Shown piece after piece: positions 34,769 to 42,761 of a stretch of 64,000 nucleotides of DNA. The DNA lies in contig NZ_QKNY01000013.1 in assembly GCF_003605575.1 (NCBI RefSeq), positions 124,001-188,000 on the forward strand, in the 5' to 3' direction. Each line of letters opens with the position of its first letter. Positions within the stretch are counted from its first letter, which is position 1. A model generated the notes under the pieces. It did no database searches and was not told the origin of the DNA. It saw only the letters and a list, made by a program, of their open reading frames with translations. Position numbers and translations under genes: made by a program. Source of the stretch: Halonotius aquaticus. Lineage in GTDB: Archaea; Halobacteriota; Halobacteria; Halobacteriales; Haloferacaceae.

Positions 34769-36664
34769 TCACTCGTTCGGGCCCACAATCGAGTCGTCAC
34801 CGCCGGTCTTCGCGTTGTGGCTGCCCGGGGTGATCTCTGACTGGCTTTTATCCCGCTGTCCGCCACCGAACAGCCGCGTCAGTAGTGACCGCGAGGAGGG
34901 GCGTTCGGCCAACAGCACCGAGCACTCTACCTCGTTGACAACATCGAGATGGAGGGAGTCGCTTGCGAGCCGGGAGAGCAGGCCGCGTTCGGTCGCGCCG
35001 ATGGCGACGAGTGTCGCGGTGTCGGCCGCCCGCTTGATCGCCGCCTCGATATCGCCGCCGGTGTCGACGATCTGCTCGGCATCATCGAGGCCGTGTTCGG
35101 CGGCCCAGCTGTCGAGGAACGCCTCGCCGGCAGCCGTTTCGCTCGGATCGTCAACGACGTGGAGCAGCGTCACTGACGCCCCGACCGCCGACTGGAGCGC
35201 GGCGGCGATCTCCGCACTCAGCCCTGAGTCGGGGCCGCCGGCCGTCGGAATGAGAATCTCAGATGGGTCGAGGCCGCGATCCTTGAAGATCGCAAAGTCA
35301 CAGGGGAGCTGATTGGTGATTTCATCCAACGGCCGCTCAGCACGGGCCGCGTGCCAGAGCTGATCGTCGCCCCACTCCATGGCGACCAGCTCCGGTTGGG
35401 TTCGGCGCGCCATATCGAAGATCTCCTCGAAGGCGTGATGACTCGCCAGCGAGGTGACGGTGATGTCGACATCGCACTTCTCGCCGAGCGCGTAGATATC
35501 CTGCATCCGCTTGCTGGATTCAGCCTCGATCCGTTCGACGTTGCCACCGCTGACCAACGAGAGCTGTTCGGGGGCCTGAATGATATGGACAACGTGGACG
35601 GTGGCGTTCTCTTGTTGGCTGGCGACCCGGGCGGCAAGTTCGACGAGTTCTGTGTCGGTTCGCGGGTTCGTGATCGGCACCATCACCCGGTAGCGATCCT
35701 CGCCGACCAGCGTCGCCTCAACCGAATCGAGGATCGGGACGTACGATCGCCCGGCGAATCGACCGAACGCCCACTCGGGGAGCGTGAGCCGGCGACTCAG
35801 CCCCTCGAAGCGGGCGTTTTCCAGCCGTCGTTCGCTCGTCTGGAAGTAGTTGACGACGGTGACCAACACAACGCCGCCAAGCGTGTTCCCAAGTAAGACC
35901 GGGAGCACGAACTCGGTGAGGCCCGGCAGGAGAGCCAGCCGACCGAGCAAGACGAGATAGATGACCTCGGTAAAGGAGACGACAACGTGGAACAGATTCC
36001 CCAGTGGGATCGCCAGAAACGCGATGTAGACGACGAGCAGCCGGGAGACCGTATCGGTTGCCGAAAAGATAACCCAAACGACGCCGGCGACGATCAGTCC
36101 GGCGAACACCGCTTTGAAAAACAGCGACCACCAGCCGGTTTCGAAGGCGCCCTTTTCGGCCAGCTCGATGGCTTTCGTCGTCGTTTTTGCATCGAAGACG
36201 CCGCCGTAGGCCAAGGCGACCGCACCGATTGCGCCGCCGGTGAAGTTGCCTGTCAGCACGATCAACCAATGGCGCAACAGCGTCGGAATGCTGGCCAATC
36301 GCTCGATAGTCAGCGCGACCGGCGGCAGCGTGTTTTCGGTGTATAGCTGGTAGCCACCGACGATAATGTAGATGAAGCCAAGCGGGTACAGCATGACGCC
36401 AACGACGGGGTTGTCGCTGGCCGCCGACAGCGACGCATACAGCAGAAACGTGATCGTGATCGCAAAGCCGGCGGCGACCGCACTGAAAAACAGCTCCCGA
36501 ACGCCGGAGGTGATCTCCTCGTCGGCGGCGGCGACCACCCGCTGAAACACTTCGTCGGCCGAAAACCGGTCGCGGAGGACTTCGCCGACCGCGGGCGCGC
36601 CGCTGCGGGATCGCTCGACAGCCTCCCGGACAGAATCCTCGGGATCGGAGGACGAATCGCTCAT
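34769..36664 (-). CDS. Formate/nitrite-type channel (FNT, YfdC-like) fused to two universal stress domains
   Basis: A 631-residue fusion. Residues of about 30-290 are a six-helix FNT channel: helix starts EEITSGVRELFFSAVAAGFA, the half-helix loop GNFTGGAIGAVALAYGG near 140, LGNLFHVVVSFTEV near 225 with a central His, and LGNTLGGVVLVTVVNYF near 260. FNT proteins pass small monovalent anions. Two UspA domains follow, about 325-470 and 480-600, closely similar to those on the APC protein downstream (VEATLVGEDRYRVMVPITNP, GATERGLLSRLASDSLHLDV). A disordered tail ends the protein. The anion is unknown. Confidence 0.87.
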   Translation of the reverse strand: MSDSSSDPEDSVREAVERSRSGAPAVGEVLRDRFSADEVFQRVVAAADEEITSGVRELFFSAVAAGFAITITFLLYASLSAASDNPVVGVMLYPLGFIYIIVGGYQLYTENTLPPVALTIERLASIPTLLRHWLIVLTGNFTGGAIGAVALAYGGVFDAKTTTKAIELAEKGAFETGWWSLFFKAVFAGLIVAGVVWVIFSATDTVSRLLVVYIAFLAIPLGNLFHVVVSFTEVIYLVLLGRLALLPGLTEFVLPVLLGNTLGGVVLVTVVNYFQTSERRLENARFEGLSRRLTLPEWAFGRFAGRSYVPILDSVEATLVGEDRYRVMVPITNPRTDTELVELAARVASQQENATVHVVHIIQAPEQLSLVSGGNVERIEAESSKRMQDIYALGEKCDVDITVTSLASHHAFEEIFDMARRTQPELVAMEWGDDQLWHAARAERPLDEITNQLPCDFAIFKDRGLDPSEILIPTAGGPDSGLSAEIAAALQSAVGASVTLLHVVDDPSETAAGEAFLDSWAAEHGLDDAEQIVDTGGDIEAAIKRAADTATLVAIGATERGLLSRLASDSLHLDVVNEVECSVLLAERPSSRSLLTRLFGGGQRDKSQSEITPGSHNAKTGGDDSIVGPNE

Positions 36665-36738
36665 TATGACTTCGAATCAGTGCGGTTCCTAAGAGGTGAC
36701 GTTTCGCGTAGCCGCCGACCCCGCAAGGCTGGGGACGA

Positions 36739-37386
36739 CTACTCTGGCGCGCCCGAAAGGATCGCGGGGCCGCTGGAGGCACCGATCCGCTCGGCTCCCG
36801 CCTCGATCATCGCCATCGCCGTCTCGTAGTCGCCGATCCCGCCGCTGGCCTTGACCGGCAGGTACTCCGCCATGAGTTCGACATCCGCGACGGTCGCCCC
36901 GCTCGGTTCGCTGTCGGCGAAGCCGGTCGACGTTTTCACCATGTCGGCGTCGGCGTCGACGGCGGCCTCACAGGCGCGGTGTTTTTTCTCGTCGGTAAGC
37001 AGGCCGGCTTCGATGATGACCTTCACCGGGATCGGCACCGAGGCGACGACCGCGCCGAGTTCGTCGGCAACGGCGTCGTCCTCGCCGGCTTTGAGGCGGC
37101 CAACATTGAGTACCACGTCGAGTTCGTCGGCGCCAGCTTTCCAGGCGACTGAGCCGGCTTCACGTTTGATCTCGGGGTCGGCTTGGCCGTGCGGGAAGCC
37201 GATGACGGTGGCGATGGTGAGCTCATCCCCGGCGTCGCTGGCGACGCTATCGACATAACAGGGCGGAATACAGACGTTCATGCCAGCCTCGGTGGCCTCG
37301 TCGACGACGCGTGCAACGTCGTTGGCCGTCGTCGTCGGCCCGAGGACAGTGTGGTCGATCTTCGCTGCAAGGTCGGCGCGCTTCAT
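36739..37386 (-). CDS. deoC: Deoxyribose-phosphate aldolase
   Basis: A 215-residue class I aldolase (TIM barrel) that splits 2-deoxyribose-5-phosphate into glyceraldehyde-3-phosphate and acetaldehyde. The Schiff-base Lys is in MVKTSTGF near 154-161. [12 protein letters not shown] and [15 protein letters not shown] carry the other active-site residues. KIDHTVLGP near 9 is the family opening, so the ATG at 37386 is used rather than the longer frame. It is divergent from the DUF63 gene. Confidence 0.93.
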   Translation of the reverse strand: MKRADLAAKIDHTVLGPTTTANDVARVVDEATEAGMNVCIPPCYVDSVASDAGDELTIATVIGFPHGQADPEIKREAGSVAWKAGADELDVVLNVGRLKAGEDDAVADELGAVVASVPIPVKVIIEAGLLTDEKKHRACEAAVDADADMVKTSTGFADSEPSGATVADVELMAEYLPVKASGGIGDYETAMAMIEAGAERIGASSGPAILSGAPE

Positions 37387-37487
37387 ACGCCCCGGAGACC
37401 ACCCATCGGCAAAAAGCTCCCCACCGGTGGGCAACACGCAATGCCGGCGACCACAACCCTTTCTACCGACTCACCGAAACCGGGGGT

Positions 37488-38306
37488 ATGGTGTTGCTTC
37501 CGGCCGGCTTCAGCCTCCCGCCGCTGCCCTACGCCCTCGCGTTGCTCGCTGGTGGAGCCGCCGTCGCCGTCGGATTTGCCCGGCGACGGCCACCGGTGAC
37601 GGCTCGTCACATCCTCTCGCTGACGCCGTGGATGGCTCTCGGCTCGACGCTGCACGTCCTCTACGGGATCGATGGCCTGCCGGCGATCGTCGCCCCGTTC
37701 GGCGGGACGGCCGCTGTGTATCTGACGACCGCGATCCTGGCCGGGGCGGGCTGGCTCGCTGTCGACGCCGTTCGCCCGACGCGGGTTCCCCCGGTGCTCG
37801 CTGGTGGGGGGCTCGCCGCGCTGGTTGCGACAGTCGCCGTCGCCTTGCGCGCCGGGCTGGCTCGCGGGACGCTTGCGCCGGCGTGGCCGGCCGCTGGCGT
37901 GTTGCTGACGGTCGTGTTGACCGCCGCCGGCTGGCTGGTACTCCGGCGGCTCCGGCCGGCGGCAACGGCGACAACCGGTGCGGTCGGGTTGCTTGCGCTC
38001 TTCGGCCACACGCTGGATGGTGTCTCGACGGCCATCGGCGTCGACGTGTTGGGATTCGGCGAGCGCACGCCGCTGTCGCAGGTGATTCTTGAAGCGGCTG
38101 CGGCTCTGCCGACCGCCGAGACGATCGGCGTTGGCTGGCTGTTCGTCCTTGTGAAGATCGGTGTTGCCAGCGGTGTCGTCGTGCTCTTTCGGGAGTATGT
38201 TGACGCCGAGCCGACAGAGGGATACGCGTTGTTGGGCTTTGTCGCCGCCGTCGGGCTCGGCCCGGGCGTCCACAATCTGCTGTTGTTCACCGTCGTTGGC
38301 GGTTGA
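37488..38306 (+). CDS. DUF63 family membrane protein
   Basis: A 272-residue protein with about seven or eight hydrophobic segments. The pattern RHILSLTPWMALGSTLHVLY near 40-59 and LFGHTLDGVSTAIGVDVLGF near 165-184 are the conserved DUF63 stretches of archaeal membrane proteins; the second holds His-Asp residues set in a helix. The function is unknown. The ATG at 37488 is the first that begins the family-like sequence. It is single-copy here, and it converges on the hybrid kinase gene. Confidence 0.82.
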   Translation: MVLLPAGFSLPPLPYALALLAGGAAVAVGFARRRPPVTARHILSLTPWMALGSTLHVLYGIDGLPAIVAPFGGTAAVYLTTAILAGAGWLAVDAVRPTRVPPVLAGGGLAALVATVAVALRAGLARGTLAPAWPAAGVLLTVVLTAAGWLVLRRLRPAATATTGAVGLLALFGHTLDGVSTAIGVDVLGFGERTPLSQVILEAAAALPTAETIGVGWLFVLVKIGVASGVVVLFREYVDAEPTEGYALLGFVAAVGLGPGVHNLLLFTVVGG

Positions 38307-38328
38307 TCCCGGGTAGGACTGCGACACG

Positions 38329-39381
38329 TCAGTCGTCGATCCGCACGCCGGTAAACTCGAAGCGCGCGCCGCCGTCCTCGCTGTCGGCGATGGCGACATC
38401 CCAGCCGTGGGCGGCGGCGATCTCCTCGACGATATTGAGCCCGAAGCCTGTCCCATCTGGATTGGTCGTGTAGCCGGCCTCGAAGATCTCATCGCGGTTG
38501 TCGGGGTCGATCCCCGGGCCGTCGTCGGCGACATAGAAGCCATCGGAAAGCGCGCCGATGGTGATCGCCACGTCGTCGCCGACGTGTTCGATGCTGTTGC
38601 GCAACAGATTTTCTAAGAGCTGCTGGAGGCGGCCTTCATCGGCGTGGACGACCAGTCCGTCGGCGACCGATAGCGCCGCGCCGGCGGTTTCGACGTTCGC
38701 CCAGCAGTTGGCGGCCAGAACCTCAAGATCGACCGGTTCCGTTTCTTCGACGGCTTGGCCCTCCCGAGCAAGCGTAAGCACGTCGTCGATGATCGCCTCC
38801 ATCCGGTCGAGATTTTTGGCGACGATCGGCGCGTGTTCGTCGTCGTCGATCAGTTCAATCCGGCCCTGGGCGACGCCGAGCGGATTCCGGAGGTCGTGGC
38901 TGACGACGTGGGCAAACCGTTCGAGGCGGTCGTTCTGTCGGCGAAGCTTCTGCGCTTGGCGGTGGCGTTCCAGCGCATACCGGATCGTCCGATGGAGCAC
39001 ATCGCCGTCGACATCGTCCTTCACGAGATAGTCTTGGGCTCCACGTTCGATCGCTTCCACGGCGGTCGCGTCATCCTTCAATCCGGTGAGCACGATCACC
39101 GGCAACGGCGACAGCGCGTCGGCGTCGTCGACGGCTTCGAGATACCGCTCTAAGGTATCCAGCCCCGTACTCTCTGGAAGCCCCAGATCAAGCAAGACCA
39201 GCTCAAACTCGGCGGATTTGAGTGCCTCGATCCCGGCGTCGAGCGATTCGACGTGTGTCACCGTCGCCGGCGGGAAGGTGCCACCGCCATCGGTGGTCAG
39301 GTGGTGTTCGAACAGCGTCGCATCCCCAGGGTTATCCTCGATGAGGAGAATCCGAAGCGTGTCGCTGACGCCGATCGACAT
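38329..39381 (-). CDS. Hybrid response regulator / histidine kinase
   Basis: A 350-residue protein. A receiver domain (about 8-130) has the phospho-acceptor Asp65 in ELVLLDLGLPES and Lys in the DYLVKDD loop. It is followed by a HisKA domain with His162 in HVVSHDLRNPLG, and an HATPase (ENLLRNSIEH near 257, DDGPGIDP, FGLNIVEEI). REC-to-HK order means it is probably controlled by phosphotransfer and then signals onward. The start is 2 nt from the stop of the upstream response regulator gene, so they are one transcript, divergent from the stressosome-like genes. Confidence 0.87.
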   Translation of the reverse strand: MSIGVSDTLRILLIEDNPGDATLFEHHLTTDGGGTFPPATVTHVESLDAGIEALKSAEFELVLLDLGLPESTGLDTLERYLEAVDDADALSPLPVIVLTGLKDDATAVEAIERGAQDYLVKDDVDGDVLHRTIRYALERHRQAQKLRRQNDRLERFAHVVSHDLRNPLGVAQGRIELIDDDEHAPIVAKNLDRMEAIIDDVLTLAREGQAVEETEPVDLEVLAANCWANVETAGAALSVADGLVVHADEGRLQQLLENLLRNSIEHVGDDVAITIGALSDGFYVADDGPGIDPDNRDEIFEAGYTTNPDGTGFGLNIVEEIAAAHGWDVAIADSEDGGARFEFTGVRIDD

Positions 39382-39382
39382 C

Positions 39383-39853
39383 TTATTTCTCCGGGAACTT
39401 CACGACCTGGAACCAGAAGTTCTCAAGCCGATTAACGATCTCGACGAAGCCGTCGAAATCGACGGGTTTGGTTAGATACGCGTTGGCGTTGAGCTCGTAG
39501 GATCTGACGATATCCTCCTCGGATTCCGAGCTTGTCAGCACGACAACCGGAATCCGGCGCAGTTCGTCGTCAGCGCGGAGCTCTTCGAGCACTTCCTGGC
39601 CGTCCTTTCGGGGCATATTGAGATCCAACAGAATCAGATCCGGGCGGGGGGCATCCTCGTACTCGCCGTCCTGACGCAGAAATTCCAACGCGTCGACGCC
39701 GTCTGTCGTCACATGCAGGTTGTTGGCGAGCTTCCCCTGTTCGAGTGCCTTGCGTGTCAACATGACATCTCCGGGGTTATCTTCGGCCAACAGAATCTCG
39801 ACTGGTTTATCGATATTCACGCCATGCCACCCTGGGTGCGCGTCGCTCGACAT
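39383..39853 (-). CDS. Single-domain response regulator (Rcp1-like)
   Basis: A 156-residue receiver. Residues of about 17-150 have the acidic pair in [10 protein letters not shown], phospho-acceptor Asp77 in [13 protein letters not shown], and conserved Lys129 in [10 protein letters not shown]. It has no DNA-binding output, so it relays phosphate or binds a partner, as in cyanobacterial Rcp1. The start may be the ATG at 39853 or a GTG at 39820 (MNIDKPVEI). It is the first gene of a two-gene operon with the hybrid kinase. Confidence 0.85.
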   Translation of the reverse strand: MSSDAHPGWHGVNIDKPVEILLAEDNPGDVMLTRKALEQGKLANNLHVTTDGVDALEFLRQDGEYEDAPRPDLILLDLNMPRKDGQEVLEELRADDELRRIPVVVLTSSESEEDIVRSYELNANAYLTKPVDFDGFVEIVNRLENFWFQVVKFPEK

Positions 39854-39995
39854 GTCCGTTGCATTGTGCGTGCTACGCGACCGACTGGTTTAGAAGTATG
39901 TGTTGGGCCGCCGCGGCCTGCAGCATTGTCGACGGCGATCACAACTGACAGCACAGACCCCCAACCACTAATGGTACTGCTGCTAATATGACCGT

Positions 39996-40763
39996 ATGGA
40001 CGACGACCTCATTGCGACGGGCCTCGACGAGCTGGAAGATATCTTCTATATTTTCACCCCGGAGGGCGATTTTGTGGAGTGGAACGAACAGTTGCCAGCG
40101 GTCTCAGGGTATGCCGGCGAGGAGCTGGACTCGATGGAGCCAACCGAGCTGTTTTCAGGCGGGGATCAAGACGCCATCGAGGACGCTGTCGACACCGTCA
40201 TTGATCGCGGGATCCGGACGGCTGTGCAGGCGAATCTCGAAACGAAGGGCGGCCGCGAGATCGCCTACGAGCTGTCGATGTCGCCGCTGGAACCCGACGA
40301 TGAGTTGGAGGCTATCGTCGGTATCGGCCGGGATATCACCGACCGGCTGGAGCAGGAACGCCGGCTGCAGGATATGGCCCAGGAGATCCAGGAACTCTCC
40401 ATGCCGGTCGTCGAGATCTGGGATGGGGTGATCCTCACGACGGTCGTCGGTTCGCTGGATACGCAAAAGGCCGAGCTGCTGACCGAGGATCTGCTTGATC
40501 AGATCGTCTCGACGGAGGCCGCCATCGCGCTGATCGACATCACCGAGGTCGCCGCCCTCGATACCGCGACCGCCCAACACCTGATTGATACGATCAACGC
40601 TGTCAATCTCCTCGGCGCGAATGTCGTGATCACGGGGATCAGCCCGGAGATCGCCCAGACGCTGGTCCAACTCGGCGTCCGGCTCGACGATGTCGAAACC
40701 CAGTCGTCGCTGATGGAAGGCCTCCGGGTCGCCCTCGCCTGGCAGGGGGTCGAGTTCGAATGA
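39996..40763 (+). CDS. RsbR-like stressosome protein (PAS-STAS)
   Basis: A 255-residue protein with an N-terminal PAS domain (about 8-120, DIFYIFTPEGDFVEWNEQL ... IVGIGRDITDR), a helical linker (QERRLQDMAQEIQELSMPVV) and a C-terminal STAS domain (about 138-250). The STAS domain matches bacterial RsbR: Thr190 in VAALDTATA aligns with the phosphorylated Thr171 of Bacillus RsbR, and Thr222 in SPEIAQTLVQLG with Thr205. RsbR oligomers build the stressosome core and sense through the N-terminal domain; here a PAS replaces the usual globin-like sensor. First gene of a tightly overlapping four-gene operon; ATGA overlap with the next. Confidence 0.88.
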   Translation: MDDDLIATGLDELEDIFYIFTPEGDFVEWNEQLPAVSGYAGEELDSMEPTELFSGGDQDAIEDAVDTVIDRGIRTAVQANLETKGGREIAYELSMSPLEPDDELEAIVGIGRDITDRLEQERRLQDMAQEIQELSMPVVEIWDGVILTTVVGSLDTQKAELLTEDLLDQIVSTEAAIALIDITEVAALDTATAQHLIDTINAVNLLGANVVITGISPEIAQTLVQLGVRLDDVETQSSLMEGLRVALAWQGVEFE

Positions 40764-41206
40764 CCGCGACCGACAGTGCCGCCGTAACCGAGGTCTTCGA
40801 TGTGTTAATCGCGACGTTCCCCGGTCGCCCAACCGATCAGGCCGTTGATGAGCTCCGACAAGACGTGTTGGATCGGATGGAGACGGCCGATCCCCGTGGT
40901 GTCGTCCTCGACATCTCGGCTGTGACGACGCTGGATTCGTTTTTCGCTCGGGTGATCTCAGAGACCGCCAGCATGGTCGAACTGATGGGCGGTGCGGCCA
41001 TCGTCGTCGGCATGCGCCCGAGTGTGGCGATCACCGCGGCCGAACTCGGCTTTGGACTTGAGTCCGTCGAGACCGCCCGCAGCACCGACCACGCGCTGTC
41101 GATGCTGGGCATCAGCGTTGAGGCGACCGACGACGACACGAGTGACCCAGACGACGGCGTTATCGACCGATCCAGCCCTACGTCGTCGCCCGGAGGCAGG
41201 CAATGA
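40760..41206 (+). CDS. RsbS-like stressosome STAS protein
   Basis: A 148-residue STAS protein. Ser60 in TTLDSFFARVISETASMVEL aligns with the phosphorylated Ser59 of Bacillus RsbS (IDSF); the following GGAAIVVGMRPSVAITAAEL matches the RsbS core closely. RsbS caps RsbR in the stressosome and holds RsbT until phosphorylated. A short acidic C-terminal tail is extra. The start overlaps the RsbR-like stop and the stop overlaps the RsbT-like start, each in ATGA, so production is coupled. Confidence 0.88.
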   Translation: MTATDSAAVTEVFDVLIATFPGRPTDQAVDELRQDVLDRMETADPRGVVLDISAVTTLDSFFARVISETASMVELMGGAAIVVGMRPSVAITAAELGFGLESVETARSTDHALSMLGISVEATDDDTSDPDDGVIDRSSPTSSPGGRQ

Positions 41207-41649
41207 GTGAACGGGCGGATGCTGCCGACGCCATCGACACCGAGGCGACGGTGCTCCGCTCGGGAACAATCCGCGTGCGGTCGGAAGACGACATTTTGCG
41301 GGCCAGACAGGAGGCCCGAGAGATTGCCGAGGAGATCGAGTTTTCGACAACCGATGTGACCCGGATCGTCACCGGCGTTTCAGAGCTCACGCGTAACATG
41401 CACCTTTACGCCGAGGACGGCATCATGGAATGGCGTGAGATCGAGGCCGGCCGGGACAGCGGGCTCGAACTCGTTTTTGACGATAACGGCCCCGGGATCG
41501 ACGACATCGAGGGAGTACTGCGAGCCGAACACTCGACGTCAGGCGGGATGGGACGCGGCATCCAGGGCACAAAAAAGCTCATGGATGCCTTCGAGATCGT
41601 CTCAACCCCTGACGACGGCACGACGATCACGGTTCGGAAGTGGCGATAA
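41203..41649 (+). CDS. RsbT-like anti-sigma/switch kinase
   Basis: A 148-residue GHKL-type ATPase/Ser-Thr kinase. The N-box Asn65 lies in VSELTRNMHLYA, DDNGPGIDD near 93-101 is the G1 box, and STSGGMGRGIQG at 111-122 is the G2 loop. These match Bacillus RsbT closely. In bacteria RsbT phosphorylates RsbR and RsbS, is then released and activates a downstream partner such as RsbU. The N-terminal 15 residues are extra. Stop TAA overlaps the ATG of the next gene (taATG). Confidence 0.88.
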   Translation: MSERADAADAIDTEATVLRSGTIRVRSEDDILRARQEAREIAEEIEFSTTDVTRIVTGVSELTRNMHLYAEDGIMEWREIEAGRDSGLELVFDDNGPGIDDIEGVLRAEHSTSGGMGRGIQGTKKLMDAFEIVSTPDDGTTITVRKWR

Positions 41650-42689
41650 TGTCCGAGCCGACACGCGAACAAACGGAGCGACACGAGATCACCCAAGACG
41701 GCGACGACATCCTCGTCAAACAGGCCGCCGAATCAATGGCTGCGGCCATCGGCTTCGAGGAGTCGGCGGCCGCCGAGATCGGCATCGTCGCCGTCGAACT
41801 CGCCTCGAACGTGCTCAAACACGCCGACAGCGGTGAGGTCGCACTCAGCCATCTCACTGACGGCGACCGTGAGGGGGTTCGGATCGAGTCCTTCGATGTC
41901 GGCCCTGGCATCGCCAATGTGGATGCAGCCTTCGAGGATGGCGCGTCAACAGCCGGCAGCCTGGGCGGCGGGTTAGGGGCGGTCAACCGACTCATGCACC
42001 GGCTGACCGTCACCGCCCCCGGCGAGCCGGATTTCGGAACCAAGGTCGTCGCTGATCGCTGGAAGCGAAAGCCAGCGTCGGCGACGCGCCCCTGCCCGCT
42101 TTCGTTTGGTGCCGCGTCACGACCCGCGGCCAACGAGACGGTCAACGGCGACAGCTTCGTCATCAAACGGTGGGACGAGCAGGCGCTCGTCGGCGTGATC
42201 GACGGGCTCGGCCACGGGGCCGACGCCCACGAGGCGTCTATGGCGGCGACAGAGTACGTCGAAACGCACTACGACAGCCGGATGGAAGCGATCTTTGACG
42301 GCACCGAACGCGCCTGTCGCGGCACCCGTGGTGTCGTCATGGCACTGGCTCGCTTCGACTGGGACGCCGAGACGGTGACGTTTGCCACGGTTGGCAACAT
42401 CAACTACAAACTCACCGACGACACCGATCTCACCGTTGTCCCACGCCGTGGCGTCGTCGGGAGCAACGGCCCCGATCCGAAGGTTACACACAGCGAGTGG
42501 CGGCCGGGCGATCGGCTGGTGTTGTTTTCTGACGGCGTCGACTCTCACTGGGAGCTGCCACCGGCCCGATCGATGGCAGATGAGTCGGCGACGGTTACGG
42601 CCCGACGGCTGCTTGATCAGCACAGCAAACCGCACGACGACGCGACCGTGCTGGTGGTCAGCGAGCAGGTTGCCGATCACTCTGACTGA
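41649..42689 (+). CDS. ATPase-PP2C phosphatase fusion (RsbT/W-like plus RsbX/SpoIIE-like)
   Basis: A 346-residue fusion. The first half (about 12-135) is a second HATPase with the N-box in VELASNVLKHAD (Asn54) and DVGPGIANV; the G2 loop is SLGGGLGAVNRLM. The second half (about 150-340) is a PP2C of the SpoIIE/RsbX type: metal residues in GDSFVI near 167, VIDGLGHGADAHEAS near 183, LFSDGVDSH near 291 and DDATVLVVSE near 330. RsbX dephosphorylates RsbR/RsbS and resets the stressosome. The ATG at 41649 shares a base with the RsbT-like stop. Confidence 0.86.
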   Translation: MSEPTREQTERHEITQDGDDILVKQAAESMAAAIGFEESAAAEIGIVAVELASNVLKHADSGEVALSHLTDGDREGVRIESFDVGPGIANVDAAFEDGASTAGSLGGGLGAVNRLMHRLTVTAPGEPDFGTKVVADRWKRKPASATRPCPLSFGAASRPAANETVNGDSFVIKRWDEQALVGVIDGLGHGADAHEASMAATEYVETHYDSRMEAIFDGTERACRGTRGVVMALARFDWDAETVTFATVGNINYKLTDDTDLTVVPRRGVVGSNGPDPKVTHSEWRPGDRLVLFSDGVDSHWELPPARSMADESATVTARRLLDQHSKPHDDATVLVVSEQVADHSD

Positions 42690-42728
42690 TCTCACACGCC
42701 AGCACCGCTGGCCGACCGCGGCCCCACA

Positions 42729-42735
42729 GTTTATG
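42729..42735 (+). promoter_or_regulatory. TATA element before the LOV histidine kinase gene
   Basis: The bases gtttatg lie about 27-33 nt upstream of the ATG at 42762. They imply a separate promoter for the kinase, although the gap to the stressosome-like genes is only 72 nt. Confidence 0.4.
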
Positions 42736-42761
42736 CTCGTGGTCGGCGTACCTCATTGTCA

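Noticed and set aside
37383-38543. Long minus-strand frame opposite the DUF63 gene
   Set aside because: Arg/Gln/Pro-rich translation without domains; the plus-strand frame has coherent membrane helices and DUF63 motifs.
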